The notes beneath the pieces are model-generated. The model ran no database searches. It was not told the origin of the DNA and saw only the letters and a list, made by a program, of their open reading frames with translations. 64,000 nucleotides of DNA from Calliopsis andreniformis (lineage: Eukaryota > Arthropoda > Insecta > Hymenoptera > Andrenidae): positions 1,240,001 to 1,304,000 of the forward strand of contig NW_027480495.1 of the NCBI RefSeq assembly GCF_051401765.1, in the 5' to 3' direction. Positions 12,974 through 27,400 of this stretch are shown one piece after another. The position numbers and the translations under genes were made by a program. Position 1 is the first letter of the stretch, and each line of letters begins with the position of its first letter.

Positions 12974-15400
12974 TCCTCATACTCAATTCTCAATTCTCAA
13001 TCCTCAATCCTCAATCCTCAATCTTCAATCCTCAATAATCAATCTCCAATCCTCAATCCTCAATCCTCGATCCTCAATCCTCAGGCATCAATACTCAATC
13101 TTCAATACTCAACCCTCAATCCTCACTCCTCAATCCTCAATCCTCAAACCTCAATCCTCAATCCTCAATATTCAATCATCAATACTCAATCTTCAATCCG
13201 CAATCCTCACTCCTCAATCCTCAACCCTCAATCCTCATTCCTCAAACCACAATCCTCAACCCACAGTCCTCATACTCAATTCTCAATTCTCAATCCTCAA
13301 TTCTCAATCCTCAATCTTCAGTCCTCAATAATCAATCTCCAATTCTTGATCCTCAATCCCCAATCTTCAATCCATAATCCTCAATCTTCAATCCCCAATC
13401 CCCAGTACTCAATCTTCAATCCTCAATGCTCAATCCTTAATCCTCAATCCTCAGTCCTCAGACCTCAATCTTCAATCCTCAAACCTCAATCCTCAACCGT
13501 CAGTGCTCATTCTCCAACCTCAATCCTCAATCCTCAATCCTCAATCTTCAATCCCCAATACTCAATCTTCAATCCTCAATCCTCAGTACTCAATCCTCAA
13601 TCCTCAAGCCTCAGGCGTCAATACTCAATCTTCAATACTCAATCCTCAATCCTCAATCCTCAATCCTCAATCCTCAATCCTCAATCCTCAACCATCAATC
13701 CTCATTCCTCAAACCTCAATCCTCAACCCTCAGTCCTCATCCTCAATTCTCAATTCTCAATCCTCAATCCTCAATCATCAATCTTCAATCCTCAATAATC
13801 AATCTCCGATCCTAGGTCCTCAATCCCCAACCTTCAATCGTCAATCCTCAATCTTCAATCCTCAATCCCCAGTCATCAATCTTCAATCCTCAATGCTCAA
13901 TCCTCAATCCTCAATCCTCAGTCCTCAATCCCCAATCCTTAATCCTCAAACCTCAATCCTCAACCGTCAGTCCTCGTCCTCAATCCTCAAACCTCAATCA
14001 TCAATCCTCAATATTCAATCATCAATACTCAATCTTCAATCCTCAATCCTCAAACCTCAATCCTCAATCCTCATTCTTCAATCCTAAATACACAATCCTC
14101 AATTTCCAATCCTCAATCCTCAATCCTCAATTCTCAATCCTCAATCCTTAATCCTCAGACCTCAAACATCAATATTCAACCCTCAGTCCTCGTCCTCAAT
14201 CCACAACCCTCAATCCTCAGTCCTCAATATTCAATCATCAATATTCAATCTTCAATCCTCAATCCTCAATCCTCAATCCTCAATCCTCAATCCTCAATTT
14301 TCAACCCTGAATCCTCAATCCTCAATACTCAATCCTCTATCTTCAATCCTCAATACTCAATCTTCAATCCTTAATCCTCAATCTGCAATCCCGAATCCCC
14401 AGTACTCAATCTTCAATCCTCAATGCTCAATCCTCAATCCTCAATCCTTAGTCCTCAGTCCTCAATCTTCAATCCTCAATCCTCAATCCTCAACCGTCAG
14501 TCCTCATTCTCCATCCTCAATCCTCAATCCTCAATATTCAATCATCAATACTCAATCTTCAATCCGCAATCCTCAATCCTCAATCCTCAACCCTCAATCC
14601 TCATTCCTCAAACCTCAATCCTCAACCCTCAGTCCTCATACTCAATTCTCAATTCTCAATCCTCAATTCTCAATCCTCAATCTTCAGTCCTCAATAATCA
14701 ATCTCCAATTCTTGATCCTCAATCCCCAATCTTCAATCCATAATCCTCAATCTTCAATCCCCAATCCCCAGTACTCAATCTTCAATCCCCAATGCTCAAT
14801 CCTCAATCCTCAATCCTCAGTCCTCAGACCTCAATCTTCAATCCTCAAACCTCAATCCTCAACCGTCAGTCCTCATTCTCCAACCTCAATCCTCAATCCT
14901 CAATCCTCAATCTTCAATCCCCAATACTCAATCTTCAATCCTCAATCCTCAATACTCAATCCTCAATCCTCAAGCCTCAGGCATCAATACACAATCTTCA
15001 ATACTCAATCCTCAATCCTCAATCCTCAATCCTCAATCCTCAACCATCAATCCTCATTCCTCAAACCTCAATCCTCAACCCTCAGTCCTCATCCTCAATT
15101 CTCAATTCTCAATCCTCAATCCTCAATCCTCAATCTTCAATCCTCAATAATCAATCTCCGATCCTAGGTCCTCAATCCCCAACCTTCAATCGTTAATCCT
15201 CAATCTTCAATCCTCAATCCCCAGTCATCAATCTTCAATCCTCAATGCTCAATCCTCAATCCTCAATCCTCAGTCCTCAATCCCCAATCCTTAATCCTCG
15301 AACCTCAATCCTCAACCGTCAGTCTTCGTCCTCAATCCTCAAACCTCAATCATCAATCCTCAATATTCAATCATCAATACTCAATCTTCAATCCTCAATC
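12974..15400. repeat. 2.45-kb tandem duplication, copy 2
   Basis: Second copy of the preceding block, with CCTAGG at 13811 and 15163. Substitutions cluster at its 3' half: AAGCTT at 12672 is AATCTT at the matching 15132, CGTCAATCC becomes CGTTAATCC near 15190, and CAGTCCTCG becomes CAGTCTTCG near 15321. The 5' half is almost unchanged. Such uneven divergence suggests partial gene conversion, or that the 3' part descends from a different module. Confidence 0.82.
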
Positions 15401-18400
15401 CTCAAACCTCAATCCTCAATCCTCATTCTTCAATCCTAAATACCCAATCCTCAATTTCCAATCCTCAATCCTCAATCCTCAATTCTCAATCCTCAATCCT
15501 TAATCCTCAGACCTCAAACATCAATATTCAACCCTCAGTCCTCGTCCTCAATCCACAACCCTCAATCCTCAGTCCTCAATATTCAATCATCAATATTCAA
15601 TCTTCAATCCTCAATCCTCAGTCCTCAATCCTCAATCCTCAATCCTCAATTTTCAACCCTGAATCCTCAATCCTCAATACTCAATCCTCTATCTTCAATC
15701 CTCAATACTCAATCTTCAATCCTTAATCCTCAATCTGCAATCCCGAATCCCCAGTACTCAATCTTCAATCCTCAATGCTCAATCCTCAATCCTCAATCCT
15801 CAGTCCTCAGTCCTCAATCTTCAATCCTCAATCCTCAATCCTCAACCGTCAGTCCTCATTCTCCATCCTCAATCCTCAATCCTCAATCCTCAATCTTCAA
15901 TCCCCAATACTCAATCTTCAATCCTCAATCCTCAATCCTCAATCCTCAATCCTCAATCCTCAATCCTCAATCCTCAATCCTCAGGCATCAATACTCAATC
16001 TACAATATTCAATCCTCAGTCCTTAATCCTCAATCCACAATCCTCAACCTTCAATACTCAATACTCAATCTTCAATCCTCAATCCTCAATCCTCAATCCT
16101 CAATCCTCAATCCTCAATCCTCAGGCATCAATACTCAATCTTCAATGCTCAATCCTCAATCCTCAATCCTCAATCCTCATTCCCCAACCCTCAATCCTCA
16201 TTCCTCAAACCTCAACCCTCAACCCTCAGTCCTCATACTCAATTCTCAATTCTCAATCCTCAATCCTCAATCCTCAATCTTCAATCCTCAATAATCAATC
16301 TCCAATCCTCAATCCTCAATTCTCGATCCTCAATCCTCAGGCATCAATACTCAATCTTCAATACTCAACCCTCAATCCTCATTCCTCAATCCTCAATCCG
16401 CAATCCTCAATCCTCAATCCTCAACCCTCAATCCTCATTCCTCAAACCTCAATCCTCAACCCTCAGTCCTCATACTCAATTCTCAACACTCAATCCTCAA
16501 TTCTCAATCCTCAATCTTCAGTCCTCAATAATCAATCTCCAATTCTAGATCCTCAATCCCCAATCTTCAATCCTTAATCCTCAATCTTCAATCCCCAATC
16601 CCCAGTACTCAATCTTCAATCCTCAATGCTCAATCCTCAATCCTCAATCCTCAATCCTCAATCCTCAACCATCAATCCTCATTCCTCAAACCTCAATCCT
16701 CAACCCTCAGTCCTCATCCTCAATTCTCAATTCTCAATTCTCAATCCTCAATCCTCAATCCTCAATCTTCAATCCTCAATAATCAATCTCCGATCCTAGG
16801 TCCTCAATCCCCAACCTTCAATCGTTAATCCTCAATCTTCAATCCTCAATCCCCAGTCATCAATCTTCAATCCTCAATGCTCAATCTTCAATCCTCAATC
16901 CTCAGTCCTCAATCCCCAATCCTTAATCCTCGAACCTCAATCCTCAACCGTCAGTCTTCGTCCTCAATCCTCAAACCTCAATCATCAATCCTCAATATTC
17001 AATCATCAATACTCAATCTTCAATCCTCAATCCTCAAACCTCAATCCTCAATCCTCATTCTTCAATCCTAAATACCCAATCCTCAATTTCCAATCCTCAA
17101 TCCTCAATCCTCAATTCTCAATCCTCAATCCTTAATCCTCAGACCTCAAACATCAATATTCAACCCTCAGTCCTCGTCCTCAATCCACAACCCTCAATCC
17201 TCAGTCCTCAATATTCAATCATCAATATTCAATCTTCAATCCTCAATCCTCAGTCCTCAATCCTCAATCCTCAATCCTCAATTTTCAACCCTGAATCCTC
17301 AATCCTCAATACTCAATCCTCTATCTTCAATCCTCAATACTCAATCTTCAATCCTTAATCCTCAATCTGCAATCCCGAATCCCCAGTACTCAATCTTCAA
17401 TCCTCAATGCTCAATCCTCAATCCTCAATCCTCAGTCCTCAGTCCTCAATCTTCAATCCTCAAACCTCAATCCTCAACCGTCAGTCCTCATTCTCCATCC
17501 TCAATCCTCAATCCTCAATCCTCAATCTTCAATCCCCAATACTCAATCTTCAATCCTCAATCCTCAATCCTCAATCCTCAATCCTCAATCCTCAATCCTC
17601 AATCCTCAGGCATCAATACTCAATCTACAATATTCAAGCCTCAGTCCTTAATCCTCAATCCACAATCCTCAACCTTCAATACTCAATACTCAATCTTCAA
17701 TCCTCAATCCTCAATCCTCAATCCTCAATCCTCAATCCTCAATCCTCAGGCATCAATACTCAATCTTCAATGCTCAATCCTCAATCCTCAATCCTCAATC
17801 CTCATTCCCCAACCCTCAATCCTCATTCCTCAAACCTCAACCCTCAACCCTCAGTCCTCATACTCAATTCTCAATTCTCAATCCTCAATCCTCAATCCTC
17901 AATCTTCAATCCTCAATAATCAATCTCCAATCCTCAATCCTCAATTCTCGATCCTCAATCCTCAGGCATCAATACTCAATCTTCAATACTCAACCCTCAA
18001 TCCTCATTCCTCAATCCTCAATCCGCAATCCTCAATCCTCAATCCTCAACCCTCAATCCTCATTCCTCAAACCTCAATCCTCAACCCTCAGTCCTCATAC
18101 TCAATTCTCAACACTCAATCCTCAATTCTCAATCCTCAATCTTCAGTCCTCAATAATCAATCTCGAATTCTAGATCCTCAATCCCCAATCTTCAATCCTT
18201 AATCCTCAATCTTCAATCCCCAATCCCCAGTACTCAATCTTCAATCCTCAATGCTCAATCCTCAATCCTCAATCCTCAGTCCTCAGACCTCAATCTTCAA
18301 TCCTCAAACCTCAATCCTCAACCGTCAGTCCTCATTCTCCAACCTCAATCCTCAATCCTCAATCCTCAATCTTCAATCCCCAATACTCAATCTTCAATCC

Positions 18401-20097
18401 TCAATCCTCAATACCCAATCCTCAATCCTCAAGCCTCAGGCATCAATACTCAATCTTCAATACTCAATCCTCAATCCTCAATCCTCAATCCTCAATCATC
18501 AACCATCAACCCTCATTCCTCAAACCTCAATCCTCAACCCTCAGTCCTCATCCTCAATTCTCAATTCTCAATCCTCAATCCTCAATCCTCAATCTTCAAT
18601 CCTCAATAATCAATCTCCCATCCTAGGTCCTCAATTCCCAACCTTCAATCGTTAATCCTCAATCTTCAATCCTCAATCCCCAGTCATCAATCTTCAATCC
18701 TCAATGCTCAATCCTCAATCCTCAATCCTCAGTCCTCAATCCCCAATCCTTAATCCTCAAACCTCAATCCTCAACCGTCAGTCCTCGTCCTCAATCCTCA
18801 AACCTCAATCATCAATCCTCAATATTCAATCATCAATACTCAATCTTCAATCCTCAATCCTCAAACCTCAATCCTCAATCCTCATTCTTCAATCCTAAAT
18901 ACCCAATCCTCAATTTCCAATCCTCAATCCTCAATCCTCAATTCTCAATCCTCAATCCTTAATCCTCAGACCTCAAACATCAATATTCAACCCTCAGTCC
19001 TCGTCCTCAATCCACAACCCTCAATCCTCAGTCCTCAATATTCAATCATCAATATTCAATCTTCAATCGTCAATCCTCAGTCCTCAATCCTCAATCCTCA
19101 ATCCTCAATTTTCAACCCTGAATCCTCAATCCTCAATACTCAATCCTCTATCTTCAATCCTCAATACTCAATCTTCAATCCTTAATCCTCAATCTGCAAT
19201 CCCGAATCCCCAGTACTCAATCTTCAATCCTCAATGCTCAATCCTCAATCCTCAATCCTCAGTCCTCAGTCCTCAATCTTCAATCCTCAAACCTCAATCC
19301 TCAACCGTCAGTCCTCATTCTCCATCCTCAATCCTCAATCCTCAATCCTCAATCTTCAATCCCCAATACTGAATCTTCAATCCTCAATCCTCAATCCTCA
19401 ATCCTCAATCCTCAATCCTCAATCCTCAATCCTCAGGCATCAATACTCAATCTACAATATTCAATCCTCAGTCCTTAATCCTCAATCCACAATCCTCAAC
19501 CTTCAATACTCAATACTCAATCTTCAATCCTCAATCCTCAATCCTCAATCCTCAATCCTCAATCCTCAATCCTCAGGCATCAACCCTCAATCCTCATTCC
19601 TCAATCCTCAATCCGCAATCCTCAATCCTCAATCCTCAACCCTCAATCCTCATTCCTCAAACCTCAATCCTCAACCCTCAGTCCTCATACTCAATTCTCA
19701 ACACTCAATCCTCAATTCTCAATCCTCAATCTTCAGTCCTCAATAATCAATCTCCAATTCTAGATCCTCAATCCCCAATCTTCAATCCTTAATCCTCAAT
19801 CTTCAATCCCCAATCCCCAGTACTCAATCTTCAATCCTCAATGCTCAATCCTCAATCCTCAATCCTCAGTCCTCAGACCTCAATCTTCAATCCTCAAACC
19901 TCAATCCTCAACCGTCAGTCCTCATTCTCCAACCTCAATCCTCAATCCTCAATCCTCAATCTTCAATCCCCAATACTCAATCTTCAATCCTCAATCCTCA
20001 ATACTCAATCCTCAATCCTCAAGCCTCAGGCATCAATACTCAATCTTCAATACTCAATCCTCAATCCTCAATCCTCAATCCTCAATCATCAACCATC
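15401..20097. repeat. Alpha-family ladder of 1.6-1.8-kb modules
   Basis: CCTAGG sites at 15163, 16795, 18622 and 20212 are spaced 1,632, 1,827 and 1,590 bp. Other landmarks (CAATTTCCAATCC at 15452, 17084, 18911 and 20501) keep exactly the same spacing, so whole modules repeat. Compared with the 1.35-kb alpha module these are longer by added heptamer blocks. The 18622 site has a CCCATCC variant in front of AGG instead of CCGATCC. No gene seen. Confidence 0.82.
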
Positions 20098-23000
20098 AAC
20101 CCTCATTCCTCAAACCTCAATCCTCAACCCTCAGTCCTCATCCTCAATTCTCAATTCTCAGTCCTCAATCCTCAATCCTCAATCTTCAATCCTCAATAAT
20201 CAATCTCCGATCCTAGGTCCTCAATTCCCAACCTTCAATCGTTAATCCTCAATCTTCAATCCTCAATCCCCAGTCATCAATCTTCAATCCTCAATGCTCA
20301 ATCCTCAATCCTCAATCCTCAGTCCTCAATCCCCAATCCTTAATCCTCAAACCTCAATCCTCAACCGTCAGTCCTCGTCCTCAATCCTCAAACCTCAATC
20401 ATCAATCCTCAATATTCAATCATCAATACTCAATCTTCTATCCTCAATCCTCAAACCTCAATCCTCAATTCTCATTCTTCAATCCTAAATACCCAATCCT
20501 CAATTTCCAATCCTCAATCCTCAATCCTCAATTCTCAATCCTCAATCCTTAATCCTCAGACCTCAAACATCAATATTCAACTCTCAGTCCTCGTCCTCAA
20601 TCCACAACCCTCAATCCTCAGTCCTCAATATTCAATCATCAATATTCAATCCTCAATCCTCAATCCTCAATCCTCAATCCTCAATCCTCAATCCTCAATT
20701 TTCAACCCTGAATCCTCAATCCTCAATACTCAATCCTCTATCTTCAATCCTCAATACTCAATCTTCAATCCTTAATCCTCAATCTGCAATCCCGAATCCC
20801 CAGTACTCAATCTTCAATCCTCAATGCTCAATCCTCAATCCTCAATCCTAAGTCCCCAGTCCTCAATCTTCAATCCCCAAACCTCAATCCTCAACCGTCA
20901 GTCCTCATTCTCCATCCTCAATCCTCAATCCTCAATCCTCAATCTTCAATCCCCAATACTCAATCTTCAATCCTCAATCCTCAATCCTCAATTCTCAATC
21001 CTCAATCCTTAATACTCAGACCTCAAACATCAATATTCAACCCTCAGCCCTCGTCCTCAATCCACAACCCTCAATCCTCAGTCCTCAATATTCAATCATC
21101 AATATTCAATCTTCAATCCTCAATCCTCAATCCTGAATCCTCGATCCTCAATCCTCAATCTTCAACCCTGAATCCACAATCCTCAATACTCAATCCTCAA
21201 TCTTCAATCCTCAATACTCAACCTTCAATCCTCAATCCTCAATCCTCAATCCTCAATCCTCAATCTTCAATCCTCAACACTAATCTTCAATCCTCAATCC
21301 CCAATCCTCAATCCTCAATCCTCATTCTTCAACCCTCAATACCCAATCCTAAATCTTCAATCCTCAATCCTCAATCCTCAATCCTAATACCTCAATCCTC
21401 ATTCTTCAATCCTCAATACCCAATCCTCAATTTCAATCCTCAATCCTCAATCCTCATTTCTCAATCCTCAATCCTCAACTCTCAGCCCTCATCCTCCATC
21501 CTCAAACCTCAGTCCACAATCCTCGATCTTCAATCCTCAATTCTCAATCTTCAATCCTCGATCCTCAATCATCAATCCTCAATCCTCAATCCTCAGGCAT
21601 CGGTACTCAACCTTCAATGCTCAATCCTCAATCCTCAATCCTCAATCCTCATTCCCAAACCCTCAGTCCTCATTCCTCAAACCTCAATCCTCAACCCTCA
21701 GTCCTCATACTCAATTCTCAATACTCAATCCTCAATCCTCAATCCTCAATCTTCAATCCTCAATAGTCAATCTCCAATCCTCAATCCTCAATCCTCGATC
21801 CTCAATCCTCAGGCATCAATAGTCAATCTTCAATACTCAATCCTCAATCCTCAATCCTCAATCCTCAATCCTCAAACCTCAATCCTCAATCCTCATTCTT
21901 CAATCCTCAATATTCAATCATCAATACTCAATCTTCAATCCTCAATCCTCAATCCTCAATCCTCAATCCTCAATCCTCAATCCTCAATATTCAATCATCA
22001 ATACGCAATCTTCAACCCTCAATTTTCAATCCTCAATAGTCAATCTTCAATCCTCAATCCTCAATCCTCAATCCTCAATCCTCAATCCTCAATCCTCAGG
22101 TATCAATACTCAATCTACAATATTCAATCCTCAATCCTTAATCCTCAATCCACAATCCTCAGCCTTCAATACTCAATACTCAATCTTCAATCCTCAATCC
22201 TCAATCCTCAATCCTCAATCCTCAATCCTCAATCCGCAATATTGAATCCTCAATACTCAATCTTCAATCATCAATCCTCAATCCTCAATTCTCAGTCGTC
22301 AATCCTCAGTCATCAATCCTCAATCTTCAATACTCAATCGTCAATCCTTAGTCCTCAATCCTCAAACCTCAATCCTCGATCCTCAAATCTCAATCCTCAA
22401 CCCCCAGTCTTCATCCTGAATCCTCAAACCTCAATCCTCAATCCTCAATATTCAATCATCAATACTAAATCTTCAATCCTCAATCCTCAAACCTCAATCC
22501 TCAATCCTCATTCTTCAATCCTCAATCCTAATTCCTCAATCCTCATTCTTCAATCCTCAATACCCAATCCTCAATTTCAATCCTCAATCCTCAATCTTCA
22601 TTTCTCAATCCTCAATCCTCAACCCTCAGCCCTCATCCTCCATCCTCAGTACTCAATCCTCTATCCTCAATCTTCAATCCTCAATACTCAATCTTCAATC
22701 CTCATTCCTCAATCCTCAATCCTCAATCCTCAATCTTCAATCCTCAATACTCAATCTGCAATCCTCAATCCTCAAACCTCAATTCTCAATCCTCATTCCT
22801 CAATCCTCAATACCCAATCCCCAATCCTCAATCCTCAATACTCAATCCTCAATATACAATCATCAATACTCAATCTTCAATCATCAATACTCAATCTTCA
22901 ATCCTCAATCCTCAAACCTCAATCCTCAATCCTCATTACTCAATCCTCAATACCCAATCCTCAATCCTCAATCCTCAATCCTCAATCCTCAATATTCAAT

Positions 23001-24470
23001 CATCAATACTCAATCTTCAATCCTCAATCTTCAATCCTCAATACTCAACCTTCAATCCTCAATCCTCAATCCTCAATCCTCAATCCCCAATCCTCAGGCA
23101 TCAATACTCAATCTACAATATTCAATCCACAATCCTTAATCCTCAATCCACAATCCTCAACCTTCAATACTCAATACTCAATCTTCAATCCTCAATCCTC
23201 AATCCTCAATCCTCAATACTCAATCCTCAATCCTCAATATTCAATCCTCAATACTCAATCTTCAATCATCAATCCTCAATCCTCAATTCTCAGTCGTCAA
23301 TCCTCAGTCATCAATCCTCAATGTTCAATACTCAATCGTCAATCATTAGTCCTCAATCCTCAATCCTCAATCCTCGTTCCTCAAACCTCAATCCTCAACC
23401 CTCAGTCTTCATCCTCCATCCTCAAACCTCAATCCTCAACCCTCAATATTCAATCATCAATACTCAATCTTCAATCCTCAATCCTCAGACCTCAATCCTC
23501 AATCCTCATTCTTCAATCCTAAATACCCAATCCTCAATCTTCAATCCGCAATCCTCAATCCTCAATCCTCAATCCTCAATCCTCAATCTTCAACCCTGAA
23601 TCCACAATCCTCAATACTCAATCCTCAATCTTCAATCCTCAATACTCAATCTTCAACCCTCAATCCTCAATCCTCAATCCTCAATCCTCAATCCTCAATC
23701 CGCAATCTTCAATCCTCAACACTCAATCTTCAATCCTCAATCCTCAATCCTCAATCCTCAATCCTCATTCTTCAACCCTCAATACCCAATCCTCAATCTT
23801 CAATCCTCAATCCTCAATCCTCAATCCTAATTCCTCAATCCTCATTCTTCAATCCTCAATACCCAATCCGCAATTTCAATCCTCAATCCTCAATCCTCAT
23901 TTCTCAATCCTCAATCCTCAATCCTCAGCCCTCATTCTTCATCCTCAATCCTCAATCCTCAATCCTCAATCTTCAATCCTCAATTCTCAATCTTCAATCC
24001 TCGATCCTCAATCATCAATCCTCTATCCTCAATCCTCAGGCATCAATACTCAATCTTCAATGCTCAATCCTCAGTCCTCAATCCTCAATCCTCATTACCC
24101 AACACTCAATCCTCATTCCTCAAACCTCAATCCTCAACCTTCAGTCGTCATACTCAATTCTCAATTCTCAATCCTCAATCCTCAATCCTCAATCTTCAAT
24201 CCACAATAATCAATCTCCAATCCTCAATCCTCAATCCTCGATACTCAATCCTCAGGCATCAATCCTGAATCCTCAATCCTCAATCCTCAGGCATCAATAC
24301 TCAATCTACAATATTCAATCCACAATCCTTAATCCTCAATCCACAATCCTCAACCTTCAATACTCAATACTCAATCTTCAATCCTCAATCCTCAATCCTC
24401 AATCCTCAATCCTCAATCCTCAATCCTCAATCCTCAATATTCAATCCTCAATACTCAATCTTCAATCATC
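20098..24470. repeat. 4.4-5.0-kb tandem duplication, copy 1
   Basis: Begins with alpha sequence (CCTAGG at 20212) and passes into beta sequence from about 21 kb. It aligns to 24471-29466. The offset is 4,373 at the start, 4,569 after about 21.9 kb and 5,002 by 23.3 kb, falling to 4,995 at the end. Relative to copy 2 this copy lacks about 196 bp (28 heptamers) near 21.89 kb and about 433 bp near 22.51 kb. The junction is sharp at about 24471, where AACCCTCATTCC matches 20098. Confidence 0.83.
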
Positions 24471-27400
24471 AACCCTCATTCCTCAAACCTCAATCCTCAA
24501 CCCTCAGTCCTCATCCTCAATTCTCAATTCTCAGTCCTCAATCCTCAATCCTCAATCTTCAATCCTCAATAATCAATCTCCGATCCTAGGTCCTCAATTC
24601 CCAACCTTCAATCGTTAATCCTCAATCTTCAATCCTCAATCCCCAGTCATCAATCTTCAATCCTCAATGCTCAATCCTCAATCCTCAATCCTCAGTCCTC
24701 AATCCCCAATCCTTAATCCTCAAACCTCAATCCTCAACCGTCAGTCCTCGTCCTCAATCCTCAAACCTCAATCATCAATCCTCAATATTCAATCATCAAT
24801 ACTCAATCTTCTATCCTCAATCCTCAAACCTCAATCCTCAATTCTCATTCTTCAATCCTAAATACCCAATCCTCAATTTCCAATCCTCAATCCTCAATCC
24901 TCAATTCTCAATCCTCAATCCTTAATCCTCAGACCTCAAACATCAATATTCAACTCTCAGTCCTCGTCCTCAATCCACAACCCTCAATCCTCAGTCCTCA
25001 ATATTCAATCATCAATATTCAATCCTCAATCCTCAATCCTCAATCCTCAATCCTCAATCCTCAATCCTCAATTTTCAACCCTGAATCCTCAATCCTCAAT
25101 ACTCAATCCTCTATCTTCAATCCTCAATACTCAATCTTCAATCCTTAATCCTCAATCTGCAATCCCGAATCCCCAGTACTCAATCTTCAATCCTCAATGC
25201 TCAATCCTCAATCCTCAATCCTAAGTCCCCAGTCCTCAATCTTCAATCCCCAAACCTCAATCCTCAACCGTCAGTCCTCATTCTCCATCCTCAATCCTCA
25301 ATCCTCAATCCTCAATCTTCAATCCCCAATACTCAATCTTCAATCCTCAATCCTCAATCCTCAATTCTCAATCCTCAATCCTTAATACTCAGACCTCAAA
25401 CATCAATATTCAACCCTCAGCCCTCGTCCTCAATCCACAACCCTCAATCCTCAGTCCTCAATATTCAATCATCAATATTCAATCTTCAATCCTCAATCCT
25501 CAATCCTGAATCCTCGATCCTCAATCCTCAATCTTCAACCCTGAATCCACAATCCTCAATACTCAATCCTCAATCTTCAATCCTCAATACTCAACCTTCA
25601 ATCCTCAATCCTCAATCCTCAATCCTCAATCCTCAATCTTCAATCCTCAACACTAATCTTCAATCCTCAATCCCCAATCCTCAATCCTCAATCCTCATTC
25701 TTCAACCCTCAATACCCAATCCTAAATCTTCAATCCTCAATCCTCAATCCTCAATCCTAATACCTCAATCCTCATTCTTCAATCCTCAATACCCAATCCT
25801 CAATTTCAATCCTCAATCCTCAATCCTCATTTCTCAATCCTCAATCCTCAACTCTCAGCCCTCATCCTCCATCCTCAAACCTCAGTCCACAATCCTCGAT
25901 CTTCAATCCTCAATTCTCAATCTTCAATCCTCGATCCTCTATCATCAATCCTCAATCCTCAATCCTCAGGCATCGGTACTCAACCTTCAATGCTCAATCC
26001 TCAATCCTCAATCCTCAATCCTCATTCCCAAACCCTCAGTCCTCATTCCTCAAACCTCAATCCTCAACCCTCAGTCCTCATACTCAATTCTCAATACTCA
26101 ATCCTCAATCCTCAATCCTCAATCTTCAATCCTCAATAGTCAATCTCCAATCCTCAATCCTCAATCCTCGATCCTCAATCCTCAGGCATCAATAGTCAAT
26201 CTTCAATACTCAATCCTCAATCCTCAATCCTCAATCCTCAATCCTCAAACCTCAATCCTCAATCCTCAATATTCAATCATCAATACTCAATCTTCGATCC
26301 TCAATCCTCAATCCTCAATCCTCAATCCTCAATCCTCAATCCTCAATCCTCAATCCTCAATCCTCAATCCTCAATCCACAATCCTCAGCCTTCAATACTC
26401 AATAATCAATTTCCAATCCTAGATCCTCTATCCTCAATCCACAATCCTCAATCCTCAATCCTCATTCTTCAATCCTCAATATTCAATCATCAATACTCAA
26501 TCTTCAATCCTCAATCCTCAATCCTCAATCCTCAATCCTCAATCCTCAATCCTCAATATTCAATCATCAATACGCAATCTTCAACCCTCAATCTTCAATC
26601 CTCAATAGTCAATCGTCAATCCTCAATCCTCAATCCTCAATCCTCAATCCTCAATCCTCAATCCTCAGGTATCAATACTCAATCTACAATATTCAATCCT
26701 CAATCCTTAATCCTCAATCCACAATCCTCAGCCTTCAATACTCAATACTCAATCTTCAATCCTCAATCCTCAATCCTCAATCCTCAATCCTCAATCCTCA
26801 ATCCGCAATATTGAATCCTCAATACTCAATCTTCAATCATCAATCCTCAATCCTCAATTCTCAGTCGTCAATCCTCAGTCATCAATCCTCAATCTTCAAT
26901 ACTCAATCGTCAATCCTTAGTCCTCAATCCTCAAACCTCAATCCTCGATCCTCAAATCTCAATCCTCAACCCCCAGTCTTCATCCTGAATCCTCAAACCT
27001 CAATCCTCAATCCTCAATATTCAATCATCAATACTAAATCTTCAATCCTCAATCCTCAAACCTCAATCCTCAATCCTCATTCTTCAATCTTAAATACCCA
27101 ATACTTAATCTTCAATCCTCAATCCTCAATCCTCAATTCTCAATCCTCAATCCTTAATCCTCAGACGTCAAACATCAATATTCAACCCGCAGTCCTCGTC
27201 CTCAATCCACAACCCTCAATCCTCAGTCCTCAATATTCAATCATCAATATTCAATCTTCAATCCTTAATCCTCAATCCTCATTCCTCAATTCTCAATCCT
27301 CAATCTTCAACCCTGAATCCTCAATCCTCAATACTCAATCCTCAACCTTCAATCCTCAATACTCAATCTTCAATCCTCAATCCTCAATCGTCAATCCTCA

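Noticed and set aside
22230..22245. CAATATTG near 22233, 26802, 46335, 53073 and 57203 as further hairpins
   Set aside because: This is an 8-base self-complementary string with no loop or longer arms. It comes from a single C-to-G change spread by duplication, unlike the 24-base hairpin at 49891.
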